Under the pieces are notes generated by a model. It did not search any database and was not told where the DNA came from. It worked only from the letters and a program-made list of their open reading frames with translations. A program made the position numbers and the translations under genes. Source: Nonlabens spongiae (GTDB taxonomy: Bacteria; Bacteroidota; Bacteroidia; Flavobacteriales; Flavobacteriaceae). From it: 64,000 nt of DNA. This document shows positions 1 to 9,077 of this stretch, piece by piece. How positions within the stretch are numbered: position 1 is the first letter of the stretch; every line of letters starts with the position of its first letter. The stretch is taken from positions 3,093,501 through 3,157,500 of the forward strand of contig NZ_CP019344.1 of the NCBI RefSeq assembly GCF_002117125.1, in the 5' to 3' direction.

Positions 1-2828
1 CTTTGACTACGACTATTTGTTCACCTTTTCCTACGGACAGATCTTTTGTGAATTTTACTGCTTTTGATCTAGCGCCTGGGGATGTATTACTTGCTTATGA
101 TGGTGATAGTGCAAATGCGCCATTTATTGGAGCATACGGTTCTTTTTTAGCCCCCTCTTTAATCGAAGCATCATTAAGTAATACTTCAGGTTGCTTAACA
201 TTTGTTTTTACCTCTAATGCTGTGAGTCAAACAGCAGCGGGATGGGAGGCGACTATAGGATGTATCGATTCTTGTCAGACAATTGAAAGTCAGGTAACAG
301 TTACCCCTGCGCCTAGTGTGGATGGAGTTGTAAGAATTTGTCAAGGAGATACAGTGACAGTAAACGGGACACCTGTATTTCCATCTGCGGGTACTCCTAC
401 TGAAGAAATACAATTGCCTGACGGTTCAGTGATCTCTGGAAACAGTGCAACTCAAACGATACAAGATCCTGGAGTTTATATTTTTGATTACATCGTTACT
501 GATCCTTTGACTGGATGTAGAGATCGAACTATTGAAGATGTCGTGGTTCTAGTTTCTACCACCCCTGATTTTACGGGTACTGAAGCAGATAGTGAAATTG
601 TCTGTTTTGGTGATCAAGTGGACATTACCGCAATGGTAGAGACGCAACAATTTGCTGCTCAAATTGCACCACCAGTTTCAGGAGCAACCTTTCTACCAGA
701 TTCCGCTGGTTCTATTTATACAACCCCTATTACAGTAAATGGTTTCAACCCTGGTCAAACATTTAATGCAGCAACTGATCTGCAATCTGTTTATATTAAT
801 ATGGAGCACTCTTTTATGGGTGATTTAGATATTATTCTCAGAGCTCCAAACGGTGTAGAGGTATTCCTGATGGAATATCCTAATGGTGGGGGAGCTACAT
901 GGCTAGGTGAAGCTATTGATGTAACTCCAGTAACTAATGCGCCTGGAGTAGGTTATACATATACCTTTACCGAAGTTGGCGCAGGAACTCAGACGCTGGC
1001 TCAAGCTGGTCAAGCTTTGCCTGGAGCTGTCCCAGTCCCAGAGGGCGATTATTTACCAGAAGACCCTTTTGCAGATTTTATCGGTTCTGATTTGAATGGA
1101 GACTGGGAAATTGTTGTTATCGATAATTTATCTCTAGACAATGGATGGGTATTTGAATGGGGACTCAATTTTAACCCTAATATTATTCCACCTAACGATC
1201 GTACGTACGAGCCTCAGGAAGTTACTACAACGTGGCTCCCTAATCCTGACATTGTAAGTACTAGCACTGACGGCACCGTTATAACGGTAGCGCCATCTGT
1301 TGTAGGTCAAAACTGTTATGATCTTGAATTTAGTGATGACTTTGGATGTACTTATTTTGAAACGGTTTGCGTCGAAATGGTAGAAGAGATCATTACTGCA
1401 ACACCTGCTGATATCGAAGTTTGTGCATCACTCGGAAATACGAATGTGAATCTTAATCCTCAAGGTACGATTGCATTAAATAATCTTGCTGTACTTGACT
1501 ATAGAATTAGATACTATACAGACAGAACAGAGGCTGAGAATGGTGCCGCTACTAATATTACGAACACGAGTTCTTATCCCGTTACTGCAGATACTGAGAT
1601 TTTTATCAGAGTTGAAAATGCAAGATCAGGATGTTTTGAAATTGAGTCATTCATGATTGATTTCTCTGATATCGTTGCAAACCCTGTCGCCGACTTGACT
1701 GAGTGCGATGCTTTCCCTTTTGATGATAGCGACGGTTTTGATCTTACTCAAGAGGAATCTACTCTTTTAGGTCCTAATCTTGATCCTACCACAGTAGACA
1801 TTCTTTATTACTTGAGCGCTTCCGCAGCTCAAGCTGGAGTTCCAGGAACTGAAATATCAAATCCTACTAACTATGATTCAACTTCAGATGAGATCTTTGT
1901 AAGAGTTCAGGATAGTGCAAATCCTGGATGTTTTGATACTACCAGTTTCAATTTAATCGTAACACCATTAGCGCCTACCACCGCAGTAGCTGATGTTGAA
2001 GAGTGTGACACATTCCCATTTGACTTGACTACAGATTTTGACTTAGGTGTTAATGAAGGTTTGATTTTGAATGGTCGTGATGCGAATAATTTTACATTTC
2101 AATATTACACATCAGAGGCTGATGCACTTGCAAATGCTGGTGAGATCCCAGTAAATTACGAGGGAGATGATATGGAGCAAATTTTTGTAGTTCTTACTGA
2201 AACTGCAACGGGTTGTGCAGAGGTGTATACCTTCAACTTAACTACTCTTGATGCACCGCCTATAGGTGTAGCTCCAGATTTATCTGAATGTGATGAAGCA
2301 CCATTTGATCTAAGACTTGAGTTTGATTTGAGCCAACAAGATGATGCGATTAGAGGTGGATTATCTCCTACTGACTACTCTGTTGGTTATTACACTTCTG
2401 AATCAAATGCGTTCAATGACGTTGATCAATTGCCTACTAATTATGAAGCTGCCGATGGTGAGATCATTTATGCAGCACTAACAGATCTTTCTACAGGTTG
2501 TGTCAATGTATCTTCATTTAGCATAACAGTGGAAGAATGTGAGGTCATTTTCCCTGAAGGCTTTACACCTAATAACGATGGAATTAATGACACTTTTGAA
2601 ATCCCAAACATTCAGCAGTATGCAAATTTCAGTCTCAAAGTATTTAATAGATACGGGACTATGGTTTATGAAACATCTGCTTCTAATTACGTAGAATTTG
2701 ACGGTGTTCCTAACTCCGGGTTGAATTCTGGAGATGGACTATTGCCCGTAGGAACTTATTTCTACACCATGGAATTTAATGACGGCCAAACTCAAGATAT
2801 CGCGAGTTGGTTATACATTAACTACTAA
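1..2828 (+). CDS. Large secreted adhesin-like protein with T9SS type B sorting domain (5' truncated)
   Basis: The frame is open at the left edge, so the N-terminus and signal peptide lie outside the window; about 941 residues are visible. In order they show a CUB-like domain (about 1-95, ending in a Cys-rich stretch), a PKD/Ig-like stretch, a proprotein-convertase P-domain-like jelly roll (about 210-395, with MGDLDIILRAPNG and GDWEIVVIDN), then about four tandem modules of roughly 90 residues. Three of these modules begin with an ECD motif and contain a YYTS or YYLS strand. The last 90 residues (from PEGFTPNNDGINDTF to the end) match the gliding-motility-associated C-terminal (CHU_C, type B) sorting domain. 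By family knowledge such proteins pass the outer membrane through the type IX system and are released or anchored on the surface. The ligand is unknown. A hairpin terminator follows at once. Confidence 0.9.
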   Translation, partial: LTTTICSPFPTDRSFVNFTAFDLAPGDVLLAYDGDSANAPFIGAYGSFLAPSLIEASLSNTSGCLTFVFTSNAVSQTAAGWEATIGCIDSCQTIESQVTVTPAPSVDGVVRICQGDTVTVNGTPVFPSAGTPTEEIQLPDGSVISGNSATQTIQDPGVYIFDYIVTDPLTGCRDRTIEDVVVLVSTTPDFTGTEADSEIVCFGDQVDITAMVETQQFAAQIAPPVSGATFLPDSAGSIYTTPITVNGFNPGQTFNAATDLQSVYINMEHSFMGDLDIILRAPNGVEVFLMEYPNGGGATWLGEAIDVTPVTNAPGVGYTYTFTEVGAGTQTLAQAGQALPGAVPVPEGDYLPEDPFADFIGSDLNGDWEIVVIDNLSLDNGWVFEWGLNFNPNIIPPNDRTYEPQEVTTTWLPNPDIVSTSTDGTVITVAPSVVGQNCYDLEFSDDFGCTYFETVCVEMVEEIITATPADIEVCASLGNTNVNLNPQGTIALNNLAVLDYRIRYYTDRTEAENGAATNITNTSSYPVTADTEIFIRVENARSGCFEIESFMIDFSDIVANPVADLTECDAFPFDDSDGFDLTQEESTLLGPNLDPTTVDILYYLSASAAQAGVPGTEISNPTNYDSTSDEIFVRVQDSANPGCFDTTSFNLIVTPLAPTTAVADVEECDTFPFDLTTDFDLGVNEGLILNGRDANNFTFQYYTSEADALANAGEIPVNYEGDDMEQIFVVLTETATGCAEVYTFNLTTLDAPPIGVAPDLSECDEAPFDLRLEFDLSQQDDAIRGGLSPTDYSVGYYTSESNAFNDVDQLPTNYEAADGEIIYAALTDLSTGCVNVSSFSITVEECEVIFPEGFTPNNDGINDTFEIPNIQQYANFSLKVFNRYGTMVYETSASNYVEFDGVPNSGLNSGDGLLPVGTYFYTMEFNDGQTQDIASWLYINY

Positions 2829-2849
2829 TAAATTCATGTTGAAATAAAG

Positions 2850-2880
2850 AAGGCTTCCCAAACGGGAAGCCTTTTTTATT
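2850..2880 (+). terminator. Rho-independent terminator (probably bidirectional)
   Basis: A perfect 10-bp stem (AAGGCTTCCC / GGGAAGCCTT) with a 4-base AAAC loop is followed by a T-rich run. It sits between the convergent T9SS gene and corA. Confidence 0.85.
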
Positions 2881-2904
2881 TTACTTGTTTGATTCAATAC
2901 TGAT

Positions 2905-3981
2905 TTAAAGCCATTTTTTCCATTTGAAAAAGGCGATAAGAACCACAGCTATAAATCCGTTAATGATCCAGAAATAAGCATAACCATGTTCCCAAGTCAA
3001 CTCTGGAATATGCTGAAAATTCATCCCATAAATTCCAGCTACAAAAGTCATAGGAATAAACATGGTAGAAACTACGGTCAATACCTGCATTACTTGATTC
3101 ATTTTGTGGCTCACGCTTGAGAGGTACATATCACGTAATCCAGCATTAATCTCTCTAAAAGACTCTAAAGTTTCGATGATTTGAATACAATGGTCATAGG
3201 CATCTTGAAGAAAGGCGTGGGTTTTCGATTCTATGAGACTGCTGTCTTCTTTTAATAATCTACTTATGGATTCTCTTAACGGGTAAATCGCGCGCCTGAG
3301 ATCTAAAAGCAATCTCTTATTGTGCTGGGCCTGGTTAAGGGAATCCTTTTTAGGGTCGTCAAAGATCTCGTCCTCGAGCTCATCCAGATAGTCTCCTATT
3401 TGTTCCATTACTATAAAATAATGGTCTATTATGCTGTCGATTAGAGCGTAAAATAAATAGTCTTGCTTGACCTTTCTAATTCTTCCTTTGCTATTTTCTA
3501 AGCGATCACGTACGTTTTCAAATACATCGCCAGTCTTCTCTTGAAAAGTAATCACCGCATCAGAGGTCAATATAATACTGACCTGCTCTGATTTTAATTC
3601 TTGGCTGTCGCGGTCATAAGAGATCATCTTAATGCATTGATAAATATAATCTCCATAGAATTCAGTCTTAGGTCTCTGTGTAGTATTGGCAATATCTTCG
3701 AGCAATAATAGATGTAAATGAAATCGCTTACCTACCTGCTCTAGAATATCCGTATCATGAACTCCATCAATATTAAACCAGTAGTGCAAGTCAGGATTTA
3801 GTTGCCCCTGCTTAATATTTTCAAGCTTTTCATATTCCTTTTCATTATAAATTATCGTTTCGGTCTCTACTGGTCCAGAACGTTCTTCCCCTACGTAACT
3901 TATCGTCCCAGGTGGGGTAAATACATTTTGAACAGCCTTAGGAGTAGCCCTGCGCCGCAGTCGGGATAAAGGGTTTTTCAT
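2905..3981 (-). CDS. corA: Magnesium/cobalt transporter CorA
   Basis: 358 residues, the usual CorA length. A long acidic, helical cytoplasmic domain precedes two C-terminal membrane segments (about 297-317 and 335-352). Between them sits the diagnostic YGMNF signature (GMN at about 319-321) that forms the periplasmic selectivity loop. By family knowledge it forms a pentameric Mg2+ channel in the inner membrane. It ends next to the shared terminator of the upstream T9SS gene and lies 15 bases downstream of uvrA on the same strand, so the two may be cotranscribed. A second Mg2+ transporter of another family (mgtE) is at 29.9 kb. Confidence 0.93.
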   Translation of the reverse strand: MKNPLSRLRRRATPKAVQNVFTPPGTISYVGEERSGPVETETIIYNEKEYEKLENIKQGQLNPDLHYWFNIDGVHDTDILEQVGKRFHLHLLLLEDIANTTQRPKTEFYGDYIYQCIKMISYDRDSQELKSEQVSIILTSDAVITFQEKTGDVFENVRDRLENSKGRIRKVKQDYLFYALIDSIIDHYFIVMEQIGDYLDELEDEIFDDPKKDSLNQAQHNKRLLLDLRRAIYPLRESISRLLKEDSSLIESKTHAFLQDAYDHCIQIIETLESFREINAGLRDMYLSSVSHKMNQVMQVLTVVSTMFIPMTFVAGIYGMNFQHIPELTWEHGYAYFWIINGFIAVVLIAFFKWKKWL

Positions 3982-3996
3982 GAAACAAAGTTTCTT

Positions 3997-6810
3997 CTAA
4001 GATAGTTTTTCTGCGATAAATGGTGCTGTAAAGCTTTGCTCGACTTGTGCAACCTCCTCCGGTGTGCCACTTGCGATGAGATGGCCACCTAGTTTCCCGC
4101 CTTCAGTTCCTAGATCAATTATATAATCAGCACATTTAACAAGGTCCATATTATGCTCAATAACGATTATGGAATGACCATTTTCAATGAGTGCATTAAA
4201 ACTACTCAAGAGTTTATTGATATCGTGGAAATGAAGACCGGTGGTAGGTTCATCAAATATAAACAAGGTCTTATCTGGCGTGTCTCCTTTTACTAAGAAA
4301 CTAGCCAATTTGATCCTTTGCGCTTCTCCACCAGACAATGTAGAGGAACTCTGGCCTAAGGTTACATAGCCCAGCCCCACATCTTGAAGTGGTTTCAGTT
4401 TTCTGATAATCTTGTTTTCCTTATGCTTCTGGAAAAACTCCATCGCATCGTTAATGGTCAGACTGAGTATGTCGTAAATATTGTGATCGTGAAACTTGAC
4501 TTCCAGAATTTCTTTCTTAAAGCGCTTACCCTGGCAGGTCTCACATAAGAGGGTAACATCAGCCATGAACTGCATCTCAATAGTGACCTCGCCCTCGCCC
4601 TTACAAGTCTCACACCTTCCTCCATCTACATTGAAACTAAAATGCTTTGCTTTATAATTTCTGATTTTAGAGATCTTCTGTTGTGCAAAAAGATTTCTGA
4701 TATCGTCATAAGCTTTGACATAAGTGACCGGATTGGATCTTGAGCTTTTACCTATGGGATTCTGGTCAATAAATTCTACAGACTTTAAATTCTCAAATTT
4801 TCCATTCAGTGACGTAAACTGCCCGGCCTTTTTGCCGTAGCCACCCAGCGACTTCAAAACTGCTGGATATAGAATATCTTTTACCAATGTCGATTTTCCA
4901 CTCCCTGAGACTCCCGTGATCATGGTCAGAACACCCAGCGGGAAACGCACATCAATATTCTTAAGATTGTTTTGACGTGCGCCCTTAATGTCTATATAAT
5001 ACTTATGCTTTCTACGCTTTCGCGGAAGCGGAATCTCCATAGACCCATTTAAATATTGAGCAGTTAATGAGTCTGAAGCTAGTATTTCACCCAGTGATCC
5101 AGCTGCTACGACTTCACCACCGTGTGTTCCCGCCTTAGGGCCTATGTCGATGATGGTATCTGCTGCCTGCATGATTTCCTCGTCATGCTCCACAACAATG
5201 ACCGTGTTGCCTAGATCCCGTAGATTTTTCAAGACTTTGATAAGTCTCGCCGTATCGCGAGGGTGTAAACCTATGCTGGGCTCGTCAAGGATGTACATAC
5301 TTCCCACTAGACTACTCCCCAGTGAAGTGGCTAGGTTGATACGCTGCGATTCACCTCCAGAAAGAGTGTTTGATTTGCGATTAAGAGTAAGGTAATTGAG
5401 TCCTACATCATTCAGGAACGATAATCTGCTGTTGATTTCAATAAGGAGACGGTGCGCGATTTTGGCATCATTTTCATCAAGTTTTAAGTCTGCAAAAAAT
5501 GGGGTGAGTTCACTAATAGGCAACATAACCAGCTCCGATATAGTAGTCCCGGCAATTTTTACGTAATCTGCTTCCTTGCGCAGGCGCGTTCCCCCACAAA
5601 GATTACATCTGGTCTTTCCTCGATAGCGAGAAAGCATGACGCGGTTTTGAATTTTGTAAGCTTTCGCTTCAAGCTCCTCAAAAAAGGCATCTAATCCATC
5701 AAAGTATTTATTTCCAGTCCAGACCAGTTTCTGTTGCTGGGCAGTCAATTCAAACCAAGGTCTGTGAATAGGAAAATCAAATTTATCGGCATGTTTGATC
5801 AACTGATTTTTATAGTAGGACATGCTCTCACCACGCCAAGGAAAAATGGCTTCTTCATAGATGCTGAGTCCTGTATTGGGAATGACTAGATCTTCATCAA
5901 TTCCTATCACATCGCCGTAGCCTTCACATTTAGGGCAGGCACCATAAGGATTATTGAAACTAAAAAGATGGGGATTGGGTTCTAGAAATTCCATCCCGTC
6001 CAGTTCAAACTTATTGCTGAACTCACGAGTGGCTGATCCGTCCAAGTGCTCAATAAAAGCTAAACCTTTACCTTCAAAAAAGGCTGTGTCGATCGCATCG
6101 GCTAGGCGGTTGTAAAAATCTTCTCCGTCACGTTTTATGATTCTGTCAACGACAAGACGGACCTGATCTGAATCTTTGATTTTGAGTTCCTCATCATCGA
6201 AACGCTTTACATCATCATTTACCTTAATTCTAGTATATCCCTGCTGCAACAGGACCTCTAGTTGTTCAGAAGTCTTTCTCTTACCTTTTACAATCAAGGG
6301 GGTGGTCAGTAACAATCGAGCACCTTCTTCCTGTTCCTTAATGTAGTTGACCACATCGGTAACCGTATCTTTTTTTACCAAATCACCGGAAACGGGAGAG
6401 TAGGTTTTGCCTATCCTGGCAAAAAGTAATTTCAAATAATCATAGATCTCAGTGGTTGTTCCCACCGTTGATCTGGGATTGGTACTGTTGACTTTTTGTT
6501 CAATGGCTATCGCAGGAGCAATACCTTTAATGTACTCTACCTTTGGTTTGTTCAGTCTGCCTAGGAATTGTCTGGCATAAGACGATAGACTTTCAACATA
6601 GCGACGTTGTCCTTCAGCGTAAAGAGTGTCAAAGGCAAGGGAAGATTTACCGCTGCCTGATAAGCCTGTAATTACCACTAGCTGATTACGAGGTATAACG
6701 GCATTTAGATTTTTGAGATTGTGAAGCGCAGCTCCTTTAATTAGAATGTTTTTCTTGGGACTAAGTACATCAATATCTTCAAAAATCATAGAGGTTCCAT
6801 TTAAGCGCAA
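3997..6810 (-). CDS. uvrA: Excinuclease ABC subunit A
   Basis: 937 residues, typical for UvrA, the damage-sensing ATPase of nucleotide excision repair. The first P-loop (GLSGSGKSS, about 49-57) and the second (GVSGSGKST) are present, as are both ABC signatures (LSGGESQR and LSGGEAQR). The CxxC pairs of the zinc modules (CPKCEGYG, CNLCGGTR, CETCKGEG, CETCQGKR) are visible. Met1 or Met8 (codon at 6789) could both be the start. A near-copy of the window's 16-bp palindrome (one mismatch) lies inside the gene at 5015-5030, where it encodes LPRKR in a linker before the second ATPase half. Confidence 0.96.
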   Translation of the reverse strand: MRLNGTSMIFEDIDVLSPKKNILIKGAALHNLKNLNAVIPRNQLVVITGLSGSGKSSLAFDTLYAEGQRRYVESLSSYARQFLGRLNKPKVEYIKGIAPAIAIEQKVNSTNPRSTVGTTTEIYDYLKLLFARIGKTYSPVSGDLVKKDTVTDVVNYIKEQEEGARLLLTTPLIVKGKRKTSEQLEVLLQQGYTRIKVNDDVKRFDDEELKIKDSDQVRLVVDRIIKRDGEDFYNRLADAIDTAFFEGKGLAFIEHLDGSATREFSNKFELDGMEFLEPNPHLFSFNNPYGACPKCEGYGDVIGIDEDLVIPNTGLSIYEEAIFPWRGESMSYYKNQLIKHADKFDFPIHRPWFELTAQQQKLVWTGNKYFDGLDAFFEELEAKAYKIQNRVMLSRYRGKTRCNLCGGTRLRKEADYVKIAGTTISELVMLPISELTPFFADLKLDENDAKIAHRLLIEINSRLSFLNDVGLNYLTLNRKSNTLSGGESQRINLATSLGSSLVGSMYILDEPSIGLHPRDTARLIKVLKNLRDLGNTVIVVEHDEEIMQAADTIIDIGPKAGTHGGEVVAAGSLGEILASDSLTAQYLNGSMEIPLPRKRRKHKYYIDIKGARQNNLKNIDVRFPLGVLTMITGVSGSGKSTLVKDILYPAVLKSLGGYGKKAGQFTSLNGKFENLKSVEFIDQNPIGKSSRSNPVTYVKAYDDIRNLFAQQKISKIRNYKAKHFSFNVDGGRCETCKGEGEVTIEMQFMADVTLLCETCQGKRFKKEILEVKFHDHNIYDILSLTINDAMEFFQKHKENKIIRKLKPLQDVGLGYVTLGQSSSTLSGGEAQRIKLASFLVKGDTPDKTLFIFDEPTTGLHFHDINKLLSSFNALIENGHSIIVIEHNMDLVKCADYIIDLGTEGGKLGGHLIASGTPEEVAQVEQSFTAPFIAEKLS
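5015..5030. repeat. Palindromic repeat copy, 1 mismatch, inside uvrA
   Basis: CGCTTTCGCGGAAGCG differs from the 16-bp consensus by one base. It encodes PRKR on the minus strand. Confidence 0.7.
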
Positions 6811-6993
6811 TCCACAAAGATAAAACGCGCGTAACCCGTATAATCTTAGTTACATCTATATAATTGTTAAAACTTCGAGGATTATTTTGTTCATTTGGAA
6901 TAAATGTTGTTATATTTAACCCGTTAAAAATTTCAAAAAATTCGTTTATAGTAACAACTCTACTCTAAAAGATCTATTTAATTCCAATTAACC

Positions 6994-7004
6994 AAGGAGA
7001 AGGG
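6994..7004 (+). promoter_or_regulatory. Unusually strong SD-like sequence before the sigma factor
   Basis: AAGGAGAAGGG is a clear Shine-Dalgarno-like run, rare in this window. It is 13 bases before a TTG codon (7018) and 22 bases before the ATG (7027). If it is used, it would favour the TTG; otherwise it is incidental. Confidence 0.4.
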
Positions 7005-7026
7005 TAGGTCATTCAAGTTGCTATTT

Positions 7027-7611
7027 ATGAAAAATGAAATGATTAAGGATGCTGCGCTGGTTAGTCAGTATCTAGATGGTAGTGAGTCTGCACTAGAAAC
7101 GCTTATCTACAGACACAAACAACGTATTTACAGTTTTATTTTCTCAAAGGTCCACGATCGTGACGTTACTGAAGATATTTTTCAGGACTGCTTTATTAAA
7201 GTGATCAAAACTTTGAAAAAGGGAAAATATAATGAAGAAGGAAAGTTCTTGCCCTGGGTAATGCGTATCGCACATAACCTTGTCATCGATCATTTTAGAC
7301 GTAATAAGCGCATGCCTAAATTCCAATCGCGCAATGACTTTGACATCTTCGACGTTATAAGTGATGGAGATTTAAGCAAGGAAGATGATATGATACTGGA
7401 TCAAGTTCACAAAGACGTGAAAAATTTGATCGACGAGTTGCCAGAGGATCAGAAAGAAGTTCTCACTATGAGAATTTATAAGGAAATGAGTTTTAAGGAA
7501 ATCGCTGAAGCGACAGACGTAAGCATCAATACAGCTTTAGGAAGAATGCGTTACGCCCTTATCAATATGAGAAAGGTGATTGATAAAAATAACATAATTC
7601 TTACCAGGTAG
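7027..7611 (+). CDS. RNA polymerase sigma factor, sigma-70/ECF family
   Basis: About 194 residues, ECF-sized. Region 2 is clear (LIYRHKQRIYSFIFSKVHD, then DIFQDCFIKV and the FLPWVMRIAHNLVIDHFRR segment), and so is the region 4 helix-turn-helix (LPEDQKEVLTMRIYKEMSFK followed by EIAEATDVSINTALGRMRYA). I chose the ATG at 7027; an in-frame TTG at 7018 is possible and lies better placed behind an SD-like run. No anti-sigma gene is adjacent; the next open frame is a 49-residue ORF. By family knowledge it directs transcription of a stress or envelope regulon; the signal cannot be told from the sequence. Confidence 0.92.
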   Translation: MKNEMIKDAALVSQYLDGSESALETLIYRHKQRIYSFIFSKVHDRDVTEDIFQDCFIKVIKTLKKGKYNEEGKFLPWVMRIAHNLVIDHFRRNKRMPKFQSRNDFDIFDVISDGDLSKEDDMILDQVHKDVKNLIDELPEDQKEVLTMRIYKEMSFKEIAEATDVSINTALGRMRYALINMRKVIDKNNIILTR

Positions 7612-7673
7612 TTCATTAGGATACAATAACCTGAGAGAGATGCCGTTATTAACATTAAATAACACTTTCCGAT

Positions 7674-7823
7674 ATGGCAAAACTCTACGATCCTAAACCA
7701 CTTTCTAAACAAGTGAATCCTTTGCAACCCAAGGAAACTACCATACGTAATATTATGGCGTTTTCCGCATCTTATAGTGTGACAAAATACAAGAATATAT
7801 GTTTTGACACCTTTAAAAATTGA
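7674..7823 (+). CDS. Small 49-residue basic protein, unknown function
   Basis: An ATG-started frame of 49 codons begins 62 bases after the sigma factor and ends 22 bases before a strong terminator. The product starts MAKLYDPKPLSKQVNP and is Lys- and Pro-rich in its first half, with no membrane segment or Cys pair. Gene-like spacing, sensible codon use and the terminator favour a real gene. I recall similar short MAKLY-type proteins in other Flavobacteriaceae but could not check. It could be a partner or regulator of the sigma factor; that is only inference from position. Confidence 0.6.
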   Translation: MAKLYDPKPLSKQVNPLQPKETTIRNIMAFSASYSVTKYKNICFDTFKN

Positions 7824-7845
7824 TTGATAACCTTTTAAATTTGAC

Positions 7846-7873
7846 AATGCCGCGATGAATCGCGGCATTTTTT
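7846..7873 (+). terminator. Rho-independent terminator
   Basis: A perfect 10-bp stem (AATGCCGCGA / TCGCGGCATT) with loop TGAA is followed by a T run. It lies between the small ORF and convergent nth. Confidence 0.88.
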
Positions 7874-7900
7874 GTATTCAGCTAGTAAATAAAAATTACC

Positions 7901-8593
7901 TTATTTTTTTGAAGAGAGAATTTGATTATTTCGCTTTCGCGAAAGCGTTTTGTAGTAATCGTTCAGTACTGATTTTCTTCCCACCGTACTTGTTATAACA
8001 TCTTTGTTGAGATCCCAGCCTCGAGCAGGGCTGTATTCCCGACCATACCATATGATCTGTAGGTGCAAATCATTCCATTTGTGTTCTGGAAACAACCGTT
8101 TTGCGTCCCGCTCCGTTTGAACCACATTCTTACCGTTTGACAGATTCCAGCGGTACATAAGTCTATGAATGTGAGTGTCTACTGGAAATGCTGGTATCCC
8201 AAAAGCTTGAGACAAAACTACCGCAGCAGTTTTATGTCCCACAGCGGGCAACTCCTCGAGTTCCTCGTAGGTTTGAGGGACTGATCCATTGTGTCTCTCA
8301 ATCAGGATTTTTGACAATCCATGAATTCCCTTAGACTTCATGGGAGATAATCCCACTGGTTTGATGATTTCCCTTATCTCTTCAACACTTAACTTCACCA
8401 TGTCGTAGGGGTTGTCCGCTTTCGCGAAAAGTAACGGCGTGATCTGGTTCACACGTACATCAGTACTCTGTGCACTCATAAGTACTGCAATCAGTAAGGT
8501 GTAGGGATCTTTATGGTCTAAAGGAACAGGAATAGATGGATACAGTTCTTCCAGCTTATTTATGATAAATTCAACCTTTTCTGATTTGAGCAT
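7901..8593 (-). CDS. nth: Endonuclease III-like DNA glycosylase lacking the Fe-S cysteines
   Basis: 230 residues. The helix-hairpin-helix (ELPAVGHKTAAVV) carries the catalytic Lys121, and VDTHIHR carries the catalytic Asp139, so the bifunctional glycosylase/AP-lyase site of base excision repair is intact. The C-terminal 4Fe-4S loop normally has four Cys; here the region reads WYGREYSPARGWD and the whole protein has no cysteine. Cluster loss is known in some Nth relatives, so this is probably a cluster-free enzyme and not a broken one. Two palindromic repeat copies lie within the gene, coding FAKA near residue 57 and LSRKR near residue 218, the latter just before the stop. Confidence 0.93.
   Translation of the reverse strand: MLKSEKVEFIINKLEELYPSIPVPLDHKDPYTLLIAVLMSAQSTDVRVNQITPLLFAKADNPYDMVKLSVEEIREIIKPVGLSPMKSKGIHGLSKILIERHNGSVPQTYEELEELPAVGHKTAAVVLSQAFGIPAFPVDTHIHRLMYRWNLSNGKNVVQTERDAKRLFPEHKWNDLHLQIIWYGREYSPARGWDLNKDVITSTVGRKSVLNDYYKTLSRKRNNQILSSKK
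7932..7947. repeat. Palindromic repeat copy (perfect), 3' end of nth
   Basis: Perfect CGCTTTCGCGAAAGCG. It is read as LSRKR at the Nth C-terminus. Confidence 0.85.
8417..8430. repeat. Palindromic repeat copy (partial), inside nth
   Basis: CGCTTTCGCGAAAA keeps the first 13 bases of the consensus. It is read as FAKA in Nth. Confidence 0.6.
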
Positions 8594-8627
8594 AACTAAT
8601 TTTATAGTGTAATTAAAATGTATTTAA

Positions 8628-9077
8628 ATGACAAGCTTAAAAGCAGGCGATAAAGCCCCAGATTTCTCAATTCCCAATCAAGACGGAGATACCATCTCAC
8701 TAGCCGATTTCAAAGGTAAAAAGTTAGTATTGTTTTTCTATCCTAAGGCAAGTACTCCCGGTTGTACCGCAGAGGCGTGTAATCTTAGAGATAACGTTGA
8801 GCAATTTAAAGCTAAGGGCTATGAAATACTAGGTGCAAGCGCAGATAGCCAAAAAAGACAATCCAACTTTAAAAACAAATATGAACTTCCATATGATTTA
8901 CTTGCTGATGAGGATCACCAGTTATTAAATGCATATCAAGTCTGGGGGCCTAAAAAATTTATGGGCCGTGAATATGACGGAATCCACCGCACCACATTTG
9001 TTATCGATGAAAATGGAATTATAGAAGAGGTGATTCAAAAGGTAAAAACTAAGGATCACGCTGCTCAGATCTTATAG
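8628..9077 (+). CDS. bcp: Thiol peroxidase/peroxiredoxin, BCP family
   Basis: 149 residues with the AhpC/TSA fold. The active site YPKASTPGCTAEACNLRD places the peroxidatic Cys at 46 and the resolving Cys at 51, the five-residue spacing of the BCP type. By family knowledge it reduces H2O2 and organic or lipid hydroperoxides in the cytoplasm using thioredoxin. It is divergent from nth (34 bases apart), so the two share a promoter region. Its stop codon overlaps by 6 bases the 3' end of the convergent next gene. Confidence 0.95.
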   Translation: MTSLKAGDKAPDFSIPNQDGDTISLADFKGKKLVLFFYPKASTPGCTAEACNLRDNVEQFKAKGYEILGASADSQKRQSNFKNKYELPYDLLADEDHQLLNAYQVWGPKKFMGREYDGIHRTTFVIDENGIIEEVIQKVKTKDHAAQIL

